From: JBGQAS01 sp964498605
GTDB lineage: Bacteria; Chloroflexota; Anaerolineae; Anaerolineales; Anaerolineaceae
Assembly: GCA_964498605.1 (NCBI GenBank)
Contig: CAZCHK010000015.1
Span: 1-46,596 of the forward strand
Length of the DNA: 46,596 bases
Direction of reading: 5' to 3'
Part shown: positions 17,353 through 25,730 of the stretch, one piece after another
How the letters are laid out: each line of letters begins with the position of its first letter
How positions within the stretch are numbered: position 1 is the stretch's first letter
The notes under the pieces: model-generated
The model's input: the letters and a program-made list of their open reading frames with translations, nothing else
What the model was told of the DNA's origin: nothing
Databases searched by the model: none
Made by a program: the position numbers and the translations under genes

Positions 17353-17535
17353 CTGGCAGTAAGTATTTCTTCATCCAGTAATACAAGTACACCTCTCCCC
17401 TGCTGGTGGTTTTCAAGCAGGGGCAATTTCGGAGCGGGGGTTGGCGCGGTGCACTATCCGTTTCTATTCTGTCTCCTGGAAACGTTTTTTTAGGACCGAT
17501 ACAGACAGGACATGTGGGGGAGAGAAAATCACAGG

Positions 17536-17943
17536 TTACTGCCTGACGAACACCAAAGCGGAATTTCCCGATCTATCCAACAGGGAGAGACGGTCACCAT
17601 TCAGCATGAATGATCTGACCGTGCCCAGCGCGGCAAGATAGGCAGACTCATAATCCATCAGGCCTTCGCACCACATCTCTGTCTGAAACAACCCGCCGAA
17701 GGAAAGCTTGCTGCCGGACTGGGTGAACCACCCGCCGTAACTGTTACAGGCAGCCCTGCCGCCTGCGTTATCCTTTTCGAAGTTCAGCGTCACATCCACT
17801 TCGGACGGTAAAACTGAACCATTCAGCGTTGACAGCCGCCAGGAGGTGCCTGCGAGCATGATTGCGTTTCCATTGGTGCAAGCGACCAGCATACCGCCCA
17901 GTAGAAGTGCAGCTAGCAGTAGGAAGGTTTGTTTCTTATCCAT
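17536..17943 (-). CDS. META-domain (HslJ-like) lipoprotein
   Basis: The ATG at 17943 is preferred because AAGGA lies 9 nt upstream; a TTG two codons earlier is possible. The 135 residues start with lipobox LVAC (Cys22). A META domain follows (LAGTSWRLSTLNG, then GRAACNSYGGWF with the family's conserved CN, and closing DRLSLLDRSGNSALVFVR). META-domain proteins are envelope proteins linked to heat or novobiocin resistance in E. coli (HslJ); here only surface location is supported. The flanks (17353-17535 and 17944-18236) hold no other gene that I can see. Confidence 0.85.
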   Translation of the reverse strand: MDKKQTFLLLAALLLGGMLVACTNGNAIMLAGTSWRLSTLNGSVLPSEVDVTLNFEKDNAGGRAACNSYGGWFTQSGSKLSFGGLFQTEMWCEGLMDYESAYLAALGTVRSFMLNGDRLSLLDRSGNSALVFVRQ

Positions 17944-18236
17944 GATCAATAGTCCTTAAGTGATTTTTTATATGATTCAGACGTTTATAAGATGGAGAAA
18001 GTTCCCCCTGGCGTGATGAATTGACGATGGCAATGAGTCAGCGAACCTCAGTTTGTGCACAACCTACTATCTTGCACAGCTTCAGGGTAGTCTTTTTGGT
18101 CAGGTCAAGGCGCTGTATAGTGAAACACGCTATCATGTGCAACCTGACTGGTTACAAATCTTTTACTTCATCTTCATAATCCGCTTACTTCCTCAGATTA
18201 TCCTGCCTATGATACTATTAACCACAGGAGCACAGC

Positions 18237-19355
18237 ATGAAGAAGCTTTTCCCTTTATCTCTTATTCTGAGCCTGGTCTTCTCCGCCTGTCAGGCGCTGC
18301 CGGCACTGCAAAGCAGCACCTGCGGCGACGGACGCTGCGACCCACCTGAGACCTGCGCCAACTGCTCTCTGGACTGCGACGGCTGCGAACCGCTGGTGCC
18401 CCCCGGGTTGGAGGAGACGCTTGCCGCCGAGGTCACCCCCGAACATCCTGCCCGATCGTCTGGGCAGCCCGTCGTGCTGATCGGCTTCATGGTGCACCTC
18501 GAGGGCTGGGACGATGTCCGCGATGAGGGCTCATTCCAGCGCCATGCCGCCATCGTGCGTGAGTATGCCGACCTGTTCGAGCAGTACGGCGCCAAGATCA
18601 CCTTCGAGAGCAAGGAGTTCACCGACGGCTGCGCCCGTTGGGGTGACAACGTGCTGCTTGAGATGCAGCAGCGCGGTCACGGCGTGGGAGTGCATGCGGA
18701 CGTGGGCGGCACATTAGAGTTGAATGAGTGCGGCACCTTCACCACCGACCTGGTGCAGAAGCGCGAGGCGCTGGAAGCGCTAGGTATCGATGTGCAGCAT
18801 GTCTCGGGCGTGGTGTCCAAGTGCGACTGGGTCATTGCCACCGCCCAGGCTGGTTTTGAATTCGTCAGCGGCACGGTCGCCTACGCTGCCATGTCGCTCG
18901 GGCCTGAACTTCAGCCGGTTGAGTACTCCAACTGCCAATCTCCCTCCCTCTGCCACCAGGTCTTCCCGACCGAGCTGGAGGACCGCCTGCACCCGTGGCG
19001 AGCCGACAACGGCAGCAACTGGATCCTGCCCAACCCGGGTGGGTCTTTGGTCATCCTCTCCGCAGCGCAGGGTTTGCACTGCATGCAGGAGGAGCTGACC
19101 AGCAGCGAAACGAAAAAGTGCGTTTTCAACCAGGCGGATATTGCCGCCTACACCGAACAGCTTGAGCTGGCGATCAACATGGCGGATCCATCCCTGGTGA
19201 ATATCTTCTACGTGGGCAACAGCCTGGGTGCCAGGCTGGACATGGACATGCTGGAAGCGTGGCTGCAAGCCATCCAGCCGTATGTGGGGAGCGGTCAGGT
19301 GCAGTGGGCGACACTGCAGGAGATGTACCAGGCATATCTCGAGTGGGAACAGTGA
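18237..19355 (+). CDS. Lipoprotein with Cys-rich motif and polysaccharide-deacetylase-like domain
   Basis: The 372-residue product has lipobox LVFSAC (Cys18). A compact Cys-rich stretch follows (CGDGRCDPPETCANC, then CDGC), of the sort found in secreted surface proteins. From about residue 80 the pattern fits a glycoside hydrolase/deacetylase barrel: VVLIGFMVHLEGW, 'YADLFEQYGAKITFES', then RGHGVGVHADVGG with a conserved His pair. Polysaccharide deacetylases use an Asp-His-His metal site; the initial Asp is not in its usual TFDDG form, so activity is unproven. The next gene overlaps it by 4 nt (GTGA). Confidence 0.75.
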   Translation: MKKLFPLSLILSLVFSACQALPALQSSTCGDGRCDPPETCANCSLDCDGCEPLVPPGLEETLAAEVTPEHPARSSGQPVVLIGFMVHLEGWDDVRDEGSFQRHAAIVREYADLFEQYGAKITFESKEFTDGCARWGDNVLLEMQQRGHGVGVHADVGGTLELNECGTFTTDLVQKREALEALGIDVQHVSGVVSKCDWVIATAQAGFEFVSGTVAYAAMSLGPELQPVEYSNCQSPSLCHQVFPTELEDRLHPWRADNGSNWILPNPGGSLVILSAAQGLHCMQEELTSSETKKCVFNQADIAAYTEQLELAINMADPSLVNIFYVGNSLGARLDMDMLEAWLQAIQPYVGSGQVQWATLQEMYQAYLEWEQ

Positions 19356-19768
19356 AACCGCCTGTGATCAAGGTCAAACCGATCGGTGTGGTGCGATCCG
19401 CGCTGACCAGCCGAACATGCGCGCCGAAGCAGGGTTCTGAAGGCGCACCGGAAGTCTGGCTTGAGTTACTTCCTGAATATTCGGAAGGGTTGAACGGCAT
19501 TTCGGTTGGAAGCGAGATCATCCTGATCACCTGGCTGCACCAGGCTGACCGGGCAACACTTCAAACCCACCCGCACGGCAACCTGTCCAGATCCCTCAGA
19601 GGCGTTTTTTCTACCCGGTCTCCCGACCGCCCCAATCCCATCGGTTTGCATAGGGTGACCATCAGGGAGATCAGCGGTAATAGATTGAAAGCGGGTCCGC
19701 TTGAAGCGCTCGATGGCACGCCCCTGGTCGATATGAAACCGTTGCGTTCTGATCAGGAAGATTTTTAA
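19352..19768 (+). CDS. trmO: tRNA (N6-threonylcarbamoyladenosine37-N6)-methyltransferase TrmO-like
   Basis: I chose GTG at 19352, overlapping the previous stop as GTGA. The longer open frame upstream is a shadow of the lipoprotein gene. The 138-residue product is a single TrmO/UPF0066 barrel: start IKVKPIGVVRS, the SAM-binding FSTRSPDRPNPIGLHRV core, and GPLEALDGTPLVDMKP near the end. TrmO methylates t6A37 of certain tRNAs. Full-size E. coli TrmO has an extra C-terminal domain; this short form is common in other bacteria and archaea. Coupling with a lipoprotein gene is probably only positional. Confidence 0.88.
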   Translation: MKPPVIKVKPIGVVRSALTSRTCAPKQGSEGAPEVWLELLPEYSEGLNGISVGSEIILITWLHQADRATLQTHPHGNLSRSLRGVFSTRSPDRPNPIGLHRVTIREISGNRLKAGPLEALDGTPLVDMKPLRSDQEDF

Positions 19769-19981
19769 GCATCTTCTTGGAAGCCATGCATACCGCCAGG
19801 CAGCCGCTTTGACCTTCATAGTCGCCCTTCCATAAAGGCAACCTGAGGTTTGAGAAGAATTACACGGGCATCAGCGGTATTTATTTCTTCTGATAAACTA
19901 GAACGTTTTTTCTACAAATAATCTGTTACATGTTAGACCAATCGGGGTATGTATACCGGCAGGATAACACCCTGTGAAATA

Positions 19982-21229
19982 TTAGTGATATTTCAACAAA
20001 ACCACATCAGGCCTGCCATCCCTGTAGCTGACCGTGACGCCAGCCCTGCCGCCTTCGTCGGGTGAAAATTCAAACTTGATTGTGTCGGCATACATAAAGC
20101 GGTTCGCTGCCAGCGCGGTCAGTCGCGCCGGGATCCTGTTCTGGCGAATGTAGCCCAGGCAGCCGTCAACCACGCAGAAGCACCGGTCACCGTATTGCCC
20201 GGCGTACCCTTCCAGTACCTTCCCCGCGACTGCTGCTGGTTCATAAATCACCTTTGCACTCTCGCGGTCCCATTCCAGCTCACGCCTGATCCTGTCGTTC
20301 TTGCATGCTGCCAGCAGTTCCTCCAGTGCCATGTGGTGGGCTGTCTTCAACGCATCCACCGCGGGTACACTCACATCCGGCTGCACACCCACCCCTTCCC
20401 AATCCGTACCCGTGAAGGGGCTGATCGATCGACCCGATGGGTATTCCACCTGGAAGTGCTCCTGCAGGATCTCCATATCCTGGGTGTGCCCCGCACCGGC
20501 GGTCACCTCACCGATAATCTTTGCCCGTTTCATGCCCTGTAATATATAGGCGAACGCCTCTCCGCCGGAAGCGGTCATGCTGCTGGTCAGGGCATAGATG
20601 GGCGCATCTGCCAAGAGCCTACCGGGGATGTAGGGCAGTGTCCAGAGCTGCTGGGTTTCGTTGGTCTGGCGGTAAAAGAAGCTGTCGTACAGTTTGGGTC
20701 CATCTTTGACAAAATAGCTGATGTAAAGCTGCAGCGTCTCCACTTCGCCGCCGTGATTATGGCGCAGATCAAGGATGAGCGCGTCGCAGTGCGACACCAG
20801 CTGCAGCGCGGACACGATGATATCTCCCGCCCCGGGGAATCCGATCCAAGCCAATCCGCGGATGTCCATGTAGCCGATGTTGCCAGGTAAAAGCTCCACC
20901 TTCCGGATGCCGCAGTTGGCGCGCAGGATGCCTTGCTGAAGCGCCTGGATATCTTCCTCGCTCTCCCCCTCCGCGTAGATCGCCCGGGCGAAGGACGAGT
21001 CGAAGTGAACCTCCCAGTGCTTGTCCTGAGATATTTCGAACAGGTCCGCCGTCAGCTTGTCCGCTAGCGTGTGCGCGCCTTCAATACCCTCATAGCGCCC
21101 CTGCTTCAAGTATGCCAGCAACGCTTGCGCGATCTGTTCGCCTTTTTCCGGGAGGACATATTTTTCGCGCGCCAACCGGGCGATGTCCTTCACCAGTGCA
21201 TTTCGTGTTTTTATCGATACCTTGTTCAT
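19982..21229 (-). CDS. S41-family (C-terminal processing-like) peptidase
   Basis: The 415-residue product begins with a helical N-terminal segment of the S41 type found in retinoid-binding-protein-like members (LVKDIARLAREKYVLPEKGE). The tail-specific protease core follows, with GNIGYMDIRGLAW, LILDLRHNHGGE and the serine-bearing LTSSMTASGGEAFAYI; the Ser before the GGE turn is the expected nucleophile. No PDZ domain and no signal peptide are evident, so it is likely cytoplasmic or released. The last ~80 residues form a beta-rich tail (DRCFCVVDGCLGYIRQNRIP). It is transcribed alone; 19769-19981 holds no visible gene. Confidence 0.87.
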   Translation of the reverse strand: MNKVSIKTRNALVKDIARLAREKYVLPEKGEQIAQALLAYLKQGRYEGIEGAHTLADKLTADLFEISQDKHWEVHFDSSFARAIYAEGESEEDIQALQQGILRANCGIRKVELLPGNIGYMDIRGLAWIGFPGAGDIIVSALQLVSHCDALILDLRHNHGGEVETLQLYISYFVKDGPKLYDSFFYRQTNETQQLWTLPYIPGRLLADAPIYALTSSMTASGGEAFAYILQGMKRAKIIGEVTAGAGHTQDMEILQEHFQVEYPSGRSISPFTGTDWEGVGVQPDVSVPAVDALKTAHHMALEELLAACKNDRIRRELEWDRESAKVIYEPAAVAGKVLEGYAGQYGDRCFCVVDGCLGYIRQNRIPARLTALAANRFMYADTIKFEFSPDEGGRAGVTVSYRDGRPDVVLLKYH

Positions 21230-21253
21230 ACCATCTCCTAAGCTTTGAATCTA

Positions 21254-21823
21254 TCATTCTACAAGATTCAGGCGCATGATTGGCCTGGATTCGCTGCGCC
21301 GCGCAACCTCTTGAAAGCCCAGGCGTTTAAAAACAGACGCCACGCCGATGAACGAGGTAAGCGTGGTGAAGCGTTTTCCCTCTGCCGGATCGTGCGGATA
21401 GGCTTCCAGGGTCTGCGCGCCCTGGGATCGGGCATACTCAGCGGCCGCCTGGATCATGCGCGTCATCATTCCGCCTCGCCGCTGGGTCTTGAGGGTGAAA
21501 AAGCACACAATCGACCACACGGGAGTCTCATCCACTCTGCCCAGTAACTTGGAGCGGTTCAGTGTTGGGTAATCGTCGCGCGGCGCAACTGAAACCCAGC
21601 CTGCCGCGCGTCCGTCCACGTAACCCAGCAGTCCGGGCACCACCCCGCTTTCCACCAGGGCTTTCATTACGGCGTGGTTGCCAGTGTTCTTGTTCGCGTT
21701 GAATTCAGACCGCGGGATGCGCCACCACATGCACCAGCACCCCGCGCATGCTCCGTTTGGACCGAACAGGGTTTCAAAATCTCGCCAGGTGTCCATCATC
21801 AGGGGTTTCCAGATAAAGTCCAT
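21254..21823 (-). CDS. GNAT-family N-acetyltransferase
   Basis: The start at 21823 follows GGAGG on the minus strand; a frame 12 codons longer lacks a site. The 189 residues carry the GNAT fold: GRAAGWVSVAPRDDYP and, as the acetyl-CoA loop, TQRRGGMMTRMIQAAAEY (an RRxGxx-type motif). The pattern then continues QTLEAYPHD, SFIGVASVFKRLGFQEV, common in this family. The cysteine-rich AGCWCMWWR segment near residue 30 is typical of a subgroup with unknown acceptor. The gene stops 24 nt downstream of the S41 peptidase start and may share its transcript. Confidence 0.87.
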   Translation of the reverse strand: MDFIWKPLMMDTWRDFETLFGPNGACAGCWCMWWRIPRSEFNANKNTGNHAVMKALVESGVVPGLLGYVDGRAAGWVSVAPRDDYPTLNRSKLLGRVDETPVWSIVCFFTLKTQRRGGMMTRMIQAAAEYARSQGAQTLEAYPHDPAEGKRFTTLTSFIGVASVFKRLGFQEVARRSESRPIMRLNLVE

Positions 21824-22109
21824 GCGTGCCTCCAGGGGGGTGATCAGTCTCTCAGTCAATCATAGTATATGCCAAATTGAGTGAGTAGTTATCATCACCT
21901 GCAGCTACTCGGCTTTGGATAGACGCGCACACAGCAGTATTCTCAACGCCTGCGAATTGATGTTAAAAAGGGCATGAGGCACACGCACCCTGGTTAAGGC
22001 TCAAAGGGTCAAATCGATATGCATATGTTTCTTTTCTTTGTATAGACAATATTGTAATGAAATATCGCCCTATTATTGGCAAAGGTGCACGCCTCGCTGT
22101 ATCAACGAT

Positions 22110-22137
22110 TTGACATCAGGCGCTTTCAGGCTACAAT
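22110..22137 (+). promoter_or_regulatory. Probable dnaN promoter
   Basis: TTGACA (22110-22115) and TACAAT (22132-22137) are 16 nt apart, 70 nt before the dnaN ATG. The same -35/-10 words appear after both parS sites. The 350-nt region 21860-22207 shows no DnaA box of TTATCCACA type and no other gene. Confidence 0.55.
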
Positions 22138-22207
22138 ATTATTAGGCGAAAGCAAGCTTTGCGTCTGTTTTTGTCTGGATACCATTCTTACCTGTGAGGT
22201 GGCGCGC

Positions 22208-23335
22208 ATGAAGGTCGAAGTCAATCAATCCCAACTGGCGCACGGGCTGAGCGTTGTCAACCGCGCGGTCTCCGCCAAAAGCACCCTGCCGGTGCTGTCC
22301 AACATCCTGCTGGCAACAGACGAGGGACGCCTGCGTCTTTCGGCGACCAACCTGGAACTGGGCATCACCTGCTGGATTCCCGCCAACATTGCGGACGAAG
22401 GCTCCATCACCATCCCCTCCCGCACGCTTTCCGACCTGGTCGGCACGCTGCCCAACGAAACCGTTAAAATGGACCTTAACCCGCGCAACAGCACGCTCAA
22501 TATCAAGTGCGGCGCGGCTCTGGTCGATATCAAGGGTATTGACGCGCAGGAGTTCCCGCCCATCCCCACCGTGGACATGTCCAGCAGTATTCCCCTCAGC
22601 GTCATCGAGTTCAAAGAGATGATCCAGCAGGTGGTCTTCGCCACATCCTCAGACGACGGGCGCCCCGTGCTGCAGGGCGTGCTGCTGACCATCACCGAGA
22701 GCACCGTTACCATGGCCGCCACCGACGGCTTCCGCATCTCGGTCCGCAAAGCCACGCTTAAAGAACCCGCGCCGAGCCCCATCAACGCCATCATCCCCGG
22801 GCGTGCCCTGGGTGAGCTGGCGCGCATCGCCGTCAACGGCGATGAGGTCATCCACATGGTCATGCCCTCCGACCGCGGCCAGGTCATCTTCCATCTGCAC
22901 GACGCGGAACTGGTGTCGCAGCTCATCGACGGCAACTTCCCGGATTACAACGCCATCATCCCCAAGAACTTCAAGACGCACACCACCACCAACCGCGAGA
23001 ACATGCTCAAAGCCTGCCGCCAGGCGGAGGTCATCGCCCGCGACTCCAACAACGTGGTGCGCCTGGATATCACACCCGAGGGTGAACAGACCGGAACCAT
23101 CAAGGTCAGTGCGCTTTCCGAGGAGACCGGATCCAGCGACATCACCGTGGACGCCACCATCGAGGGCAGCGAGCTGGCGATCGCTTTCAACGTGCGCTAT
23201 CTTCGAGAAGTCATGGAAGTGATGGGCTCACCCAATGTCTCGCTGGATACCAACATGAACAACACCCCGGCGCTGATCAAACCGGTTGGAAACGAGGACT
23301 TCATCCACGTCATCATGCCCATGCACATCGGGTAA
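22208..23335 (+). CDS. dnaN: DNA polymerase III sliding clamp (beta subunit)
   Basis: ATG 22208 begins MKVEVNQSQLAHGLSVVNRA, the usual DnaN start; an open frame 44 codons longer overlaps the promoter and is not used. The ribosome site is weak (GAGGT). The 375-residue product has three clamp domains, with family landmarks KSTLPVLSNILLA, ATNLELGI, ATDGFRISVRKA, LIDGNFPDYNAIIP, FNVRYLREVMEV and the closing HVIMPMHI. It tethers polymerases to DNA. dnaA, recF and gyrB, its usual neighbours, are not in the window. Downstream is a strong terminator, then parS. Oriented toward the candidate oriC at 41.2 kb. Confidence 0.97.
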   Translation: MKVEVNQSQLAHGLSVVNRAVSAKSTLPVLSNILLATDEGRLRLSATNLELGITCWIPANIADEGSITIPSRTLSDLVGTLPNETVKMDLNPRNSTLNIKCGAALVDIKGIDAQEFPPIPTVDMSSSIPLSVIEFKEMIQQVVFATSSDDGRPVLQGVLLTITESTVTMAATDGFRISVRKATLKEPAPSPINAIIPGRALGELARIAVNGDEVIHMVMPSDRGQVIFHLHDAELVSQLIDGNFPDYNAIIPKNFKTHTTTNRENMLKACRQAEVIARDSNNVVRLDITPEGEQTGTIKVSALSEETGSSDITVDATIEGSELAIAFNVRYLREVMEVMGSPNVSLDTNMNNTPALIKPVGNEDFIHVIMPMHIG

Positions 23336-23351
23336 CTGGTTGATAAATCAG

Positions 23352-23380
23352 ACTGGCGCGTTTGCCGCGCCAGTTTTCTT
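23352..23380 (+). terminator. dnaN terminator
   Basis: ACTGGCGCG / CGCGCCAGT make a perfect 9-bp stem with a 5-nt loop, followed by TTTTCTTTT. Confidence 0.85.
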
Positions 23381-23396
23381 TTCAAAAGGGTGAGTT

Positions 23397-24194
23397 CTAT
23401 ACCGTCTGCGACGTCTCCTCGGGACGCGGGAACCGCTTGATGACAGCGTGATAGACCAGCGCTCCCAGACCGGCTGTCAGCATGAGCACGATCGCTTCGG
23501 AGGACCACACCCCCAGCTTGAAGGTACTGAGCAGTCCGGCAATGACATCGATGAAGGCATGTGCGCCTACCGCCAGCCACAACCAGCGCCTCCGTCCCGT
23601 CGTGACAGCTCTATAGATCAGCAGTGAAAAACCTATCTGCATGAGGACGGCTAATATCCGTTCAAACCCCACCGCCAGCGGTTCGTGCCAGGGGATCTGC
23701 GCGGCCAGGTAAGCCTGCGCCTGAAACACCTGCGCCTGGGCGGCGTTTTTAGCAATCTGTGCCACGTTTGGTGTCGTGATGACCAGGTAGCGGTAAAACG
23801 ATGGCAGCGTCAGGCCAGCGCCGAGGAGGAGCGCCTCGATGCCTCCGTGCCCCACACCCATCGCCACCGCCGACTGCCAGGACACATGTCTCTCGGGCAG
23901 CAGCCAGTACCCCCAGTAGCGCGCGAACTCCTCGCAGAACCCGGCCAGCAGCCCCCCGGTGAACGCCAGCAGCACGTAGAATGGCGCAGAATTGATAAAA
24001 GGCGACTTGAACGCGGAAAATCCGATGTTGACCGCGGCAGAAACGATCGTACGGGCGACCTGGGAGACTAAGAATGTGCCGATGCCAAGAAAAATGAATC
24101 GCCACTGCGTATTGAGACGCCGCTTGATGACAAACGCCAGGATGAACGGTCCCAGCAACACGACGCTGAGCGAGATAATGTAAGAAATAAGCAT
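23397..24194 (-). CDS. YhfC-family intramembrane metallopeptidase homologue
   Basis: The 265-residue product has seven or eight membrane helices. The family motifs GFCEEFARYWGYW (about 108-120) and GVGHGGIEALLLG supply the Glu and His residues thought to bind metal in YhfC, a CAAX-protease relative. Length and layout match the family. Its substrate is unknown. The gene is convergent with dnaN, and its start lies 28 nt from the first parS site, so ParB spreading could reach its promoter. Confidence 0.85.
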   Translation of the reverse strand: MLISYIISLSVVLLGPFILAFVIKRRLNTQWRFIFLGIGTFLVSQVARTIVSAAVNIGFSAFKSPFINSAPFYVLLAFTGGLLAGFCEEFARYWGYWLLPERHVSWQSAVAMGVGHGGIEALLLGAGLTLPSFYRYLVITTPNVAQIAKNAAQAQVFQAQAYLAAQIPWHEPLAVGFERILAVLMQIGFSLLIYRAVTTGRRRWLWLAVGAHAFIDVIAGLLSTFKLGVWSSEAIVLMLTAGLGALVYHAVIKRFPRPEETSQTV

Positions 24195-24221
24195 GAGCTA
24201 ATTGTAGCATCACAAATGGTG

Positions 24222-24237
24222 TGTTTCACGTGAAACA
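24222..24237. promoter_or_regulatory. parS: parS site 1 (ParB-binding centromere)
   Basis: TGTTTCACGTGAAACA is a perfect match to the near-universal bacterial parS consensus and a perfect palindrome. It lies between divergent genes, 27 nt before a TTGACA-17-TACAAT promoter. parS marks the origin-proximal chromosome region for ParABS segregation. Confidence 0.95.
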
Positions 24238-24263
24238 TGTCGTGACAGCGGAGAGATTCATCA

Positions 24264-24292
24264 TTGACAAGCCCGCTCAATCTTTCTACAAT
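24264..24292 (+). promoter_or_regulatory. Promoter downstream of parS 1
   Basis: TTGACA (24264-24269), 17-nt spacer, TACAAT (24287-24292). It drives the disordered membrane protein gene at 24372. Confidence 0.75.
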
Positions 24293-24371
24293 GACATTGC
24301 CATTCATATCGCCTGCTTCATGCCACGATGGTCGTGCGTTCGTGCACATCCTCACCCAAAGGAGTTCGATC

Positions 24372-25427
24372 ATGTCAAAAGACACGTCACCCGAAGCTTC
24401 CAGACCATCGACAATGAAGAACCAAAATCCAAAATCTGTCGACCCTATAGCACCGAACATCAATAAAGGTGAAAATCAACCCGCCAAAAGACCCACGTCT
24501 GCCAAAGCATCTGCAGGGGAGAAACCGACCAGCGCAAGATCAAGTGGAACGCCCAGACCAACTTCGTTGGAACCATCAGGCGCAGCCAAAGTGTCTGAAT
24601 CTGGAGCCGGGAAGCTTTCATCTGCTCCGTCGGATGGCGCAGTGAGACAACCAGCGGTCATGACAGGTGCAGCCAAATCCAGCTTGACAGGCTCCACAAA
24701 AGCTCCCCTCGCGTCAAAAGCTGCCACAAATGAACCCATCACAACTTCGTTAAAAGAACTCCCCACCTCCAGGGATAACGAAGCGTGGAAAACCTCCCCA
24801 ACAAAGAATGCGGATCATCTCGCCCAAAAACCTGCTGCTTCCAAAGCAGCCAGCTCTGCCAAACCCTCTGTCAATGGAACCAACAGCGCGCTAAAAACTA
24901 CTGCAGCGCGTCCTGCGGGAGCTTCCAAAAATGGAACGGCTGGAGCGCCAAAAGCTTCCTCATCCCCCGCGCAGGGAGCGCTCAAGCAGCCATTTGTCAA
25001 AACTGCTGCCGCCAAGATCGCCGCAGGAAGTATCGCGGGTGTCGGTGCCCTGGTTGTAATCGCGCTGGCTGCAGGCGCATTCAAGACGACGCCGGACATC
25101 GGCACGCGCTGGCACTTTGAGACATCCGGGGCCAACAACTGCGGCGAACCGGCCTATGATGACTGGGAGGTTCCCGTTTATCAAAATGGCAACACGTTCA
25201 CCGGCAACCAGCGGCCCGAACCGGTCATCACCAACGGCGTGATCCAGGGTAAAAAGGTTTCATTCGAGATCATCGTCTATGATGAGGACGAAAGCGTTGG
25301 CTGTGGAGATTATTCAGTGGCCAGCGGCATCATCAGCGGCAGCACCATCACGGGAACACTGAGCGGGCATGACTGTAAATCCTTTTGCGTCTGGGATGAA
25401 ACTTTCACGGTCACGATCATTGAATAA
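24372..25427 (+). CDS. Disordered Ala/Ser/Lys/Pro-rich single-pass membrane protein between parS sites
   Basis: ATG 24372 follows AAAGGAG (24357-24363); an open frame from 24264 overlaps the promoter -35 and is excluded. The 351-residue protein has three parts. Residues 1-210 have very low complexity, rich in Ala, Ser, Lys, Pro and Thr with repeated AAKS/SAKP-type words and no hydrophobic core, so they are probably disordered. Residues 216-237 form one membrane helix (AAGSIAGVGALVVIALAAG). Residues 238-351 form a beta-rich domain with two or more cysteine pairs, predicted extracytoplasmic. The positive-inside rule puts the basic tail in the cytoplasm, where it could touch DNA or protein. I do not recognise a family. 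Its position exactly between two parS sites is notable. Confidence 0.7.
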   Translation: MSKDTSPEASRPSTMKNQNPKSVDPIAPNINKGENQPAKRPTSAKASAGEKPTSARSSGTPRPTSLEPSGAAKVSESGAGKLSSAPSDGAVRQPAVMTGAAKSSLTGSTKAPLASKAATNEPITTSLKELPTSRDNEAWKTSPTKNADHLAQKPAASKAASSAKPSVNGTNSALKTTAARPAGASKNGTAGAPKASSSPAQGALKQPFVKTAAAKIAAGSIAGVGALVVIALAAGAFKTTPDIGTRWHFETSGANNCGEPAYDDWEVPVYQNGNTFTGNQRPEPVITNGVIQGKKVSFEIIVYDEDESVGCGDYSVASGIISGSTITGTLSGHDCKSFCVWDETFTVTIIE

Positions 25428-25437
25428 AACCGGAGCA

Positions 25438-25453
25438 TGTTTCACGTGAAACA
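25438..25453. promoter_or_regulatory. parS: parS site 2 (ParB-binding centromere)
   Basis: A second perfect TGTTTCACGTGAAACA, inside a 20-bp perfect palindrome (25436-25455). It starts 10 nt after the stop of the disordered protein gene and lies 20 nt before a TTGACA-17-TACAAT promoter. Confidence 0.95.
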
Positions 25454-25472
25454 TGAAAACCTGACAGGTTTC

Positions 25473-25501
25473 TTGACACAAACCGTTGAAGTGTCTACAA
25501 T
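25473..25501 (+). promoter_or_regulatory. Promoter downstream of parS 2
   Basis: TTGACA (25473-25478), 17-nt spacer, TACAAT (25496-25501). It reads into the leader ORF and, past a terminator, the metal-transport operon. Confidence 0.78.
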
Positions 25502-25520
25502 CAAGCCGAAAGAAGAAACC

Positions 25521-25652
25521 ATGCCAACTGAAAACACACTTCAACCTTCTGACGAGGTGCCCCCTGAACGCGGGTCGTTTGCGCATGGTTTGAACCTTTC
25601 CATCCTGCCTGAAGGGGAGCTGCTGGCTGCCCCGCTGGAGATACTGAGCTGA
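25521..25652 (+). CDS. Proline- and acid-rich leader peptide upstream of the MgtE-like gene
   Basis: ATG 25521 follows AAAGAAG. The 43-codon frame starts MPTENTLQPSDEVPPERGS, with 4 Pro and 5 Glu/Asp residues in the first 17, and ends at TGA 25650-25652. It lies between a strong promoter and an intrinsic terminator, with the MgtE-like gene right after. In E. coli and Salmonella, Mg2+ transporter leaders use Pro-rich (MgtL) or Pro/acidic codons, which destabilise ribosomes at low Mg2+. By analogy this peptide may sense Mg2+ and control the terminator. It could instead be an ordinary small protein. Confidence 0.5.
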   Translation: MPTENTLQPSDEVPPERGSFAHGLNLSILPEGELLAAPLEILS

Positions 25653-25678
25653 CAACGATCCGGGTTTGACCGTGAACG

Positions 25679-25712
25679 CGCTGGCTGGTAGCTCCATGCC
25701 AGCGTTTTATTT
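25679..25712 (+). terminator. Leader terminator/attenuator before the MgtE-Nramp operon
   Basis: CGCTGGC / GCCAGCG form a 7-bp stem with a 12-nt loop, followed by TTTTATTTTC, 19 nt before the MgtE-like ATG. A second copy of GCTGGC at 25622-25627 and a GGAGCT/AGCTCC pairing could form alternative folds that would break this hairpin. Confidence 0.65.
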
Positions 25713-25730
25713 TCTTTACGGAGGTGCGTC

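Noticed and set aside
25560..25712. Possible Mn2+ (yybP-ykoY) or M-box riboswitch before the MgtE-like gene
   Set aside because: GGGGAGCTGCTGG resembles the Mn riboswitch start, but the conserved AGUAG and GAGAC parts are missing, and no M-box core was found; a leader peptide with attenuator fits better.
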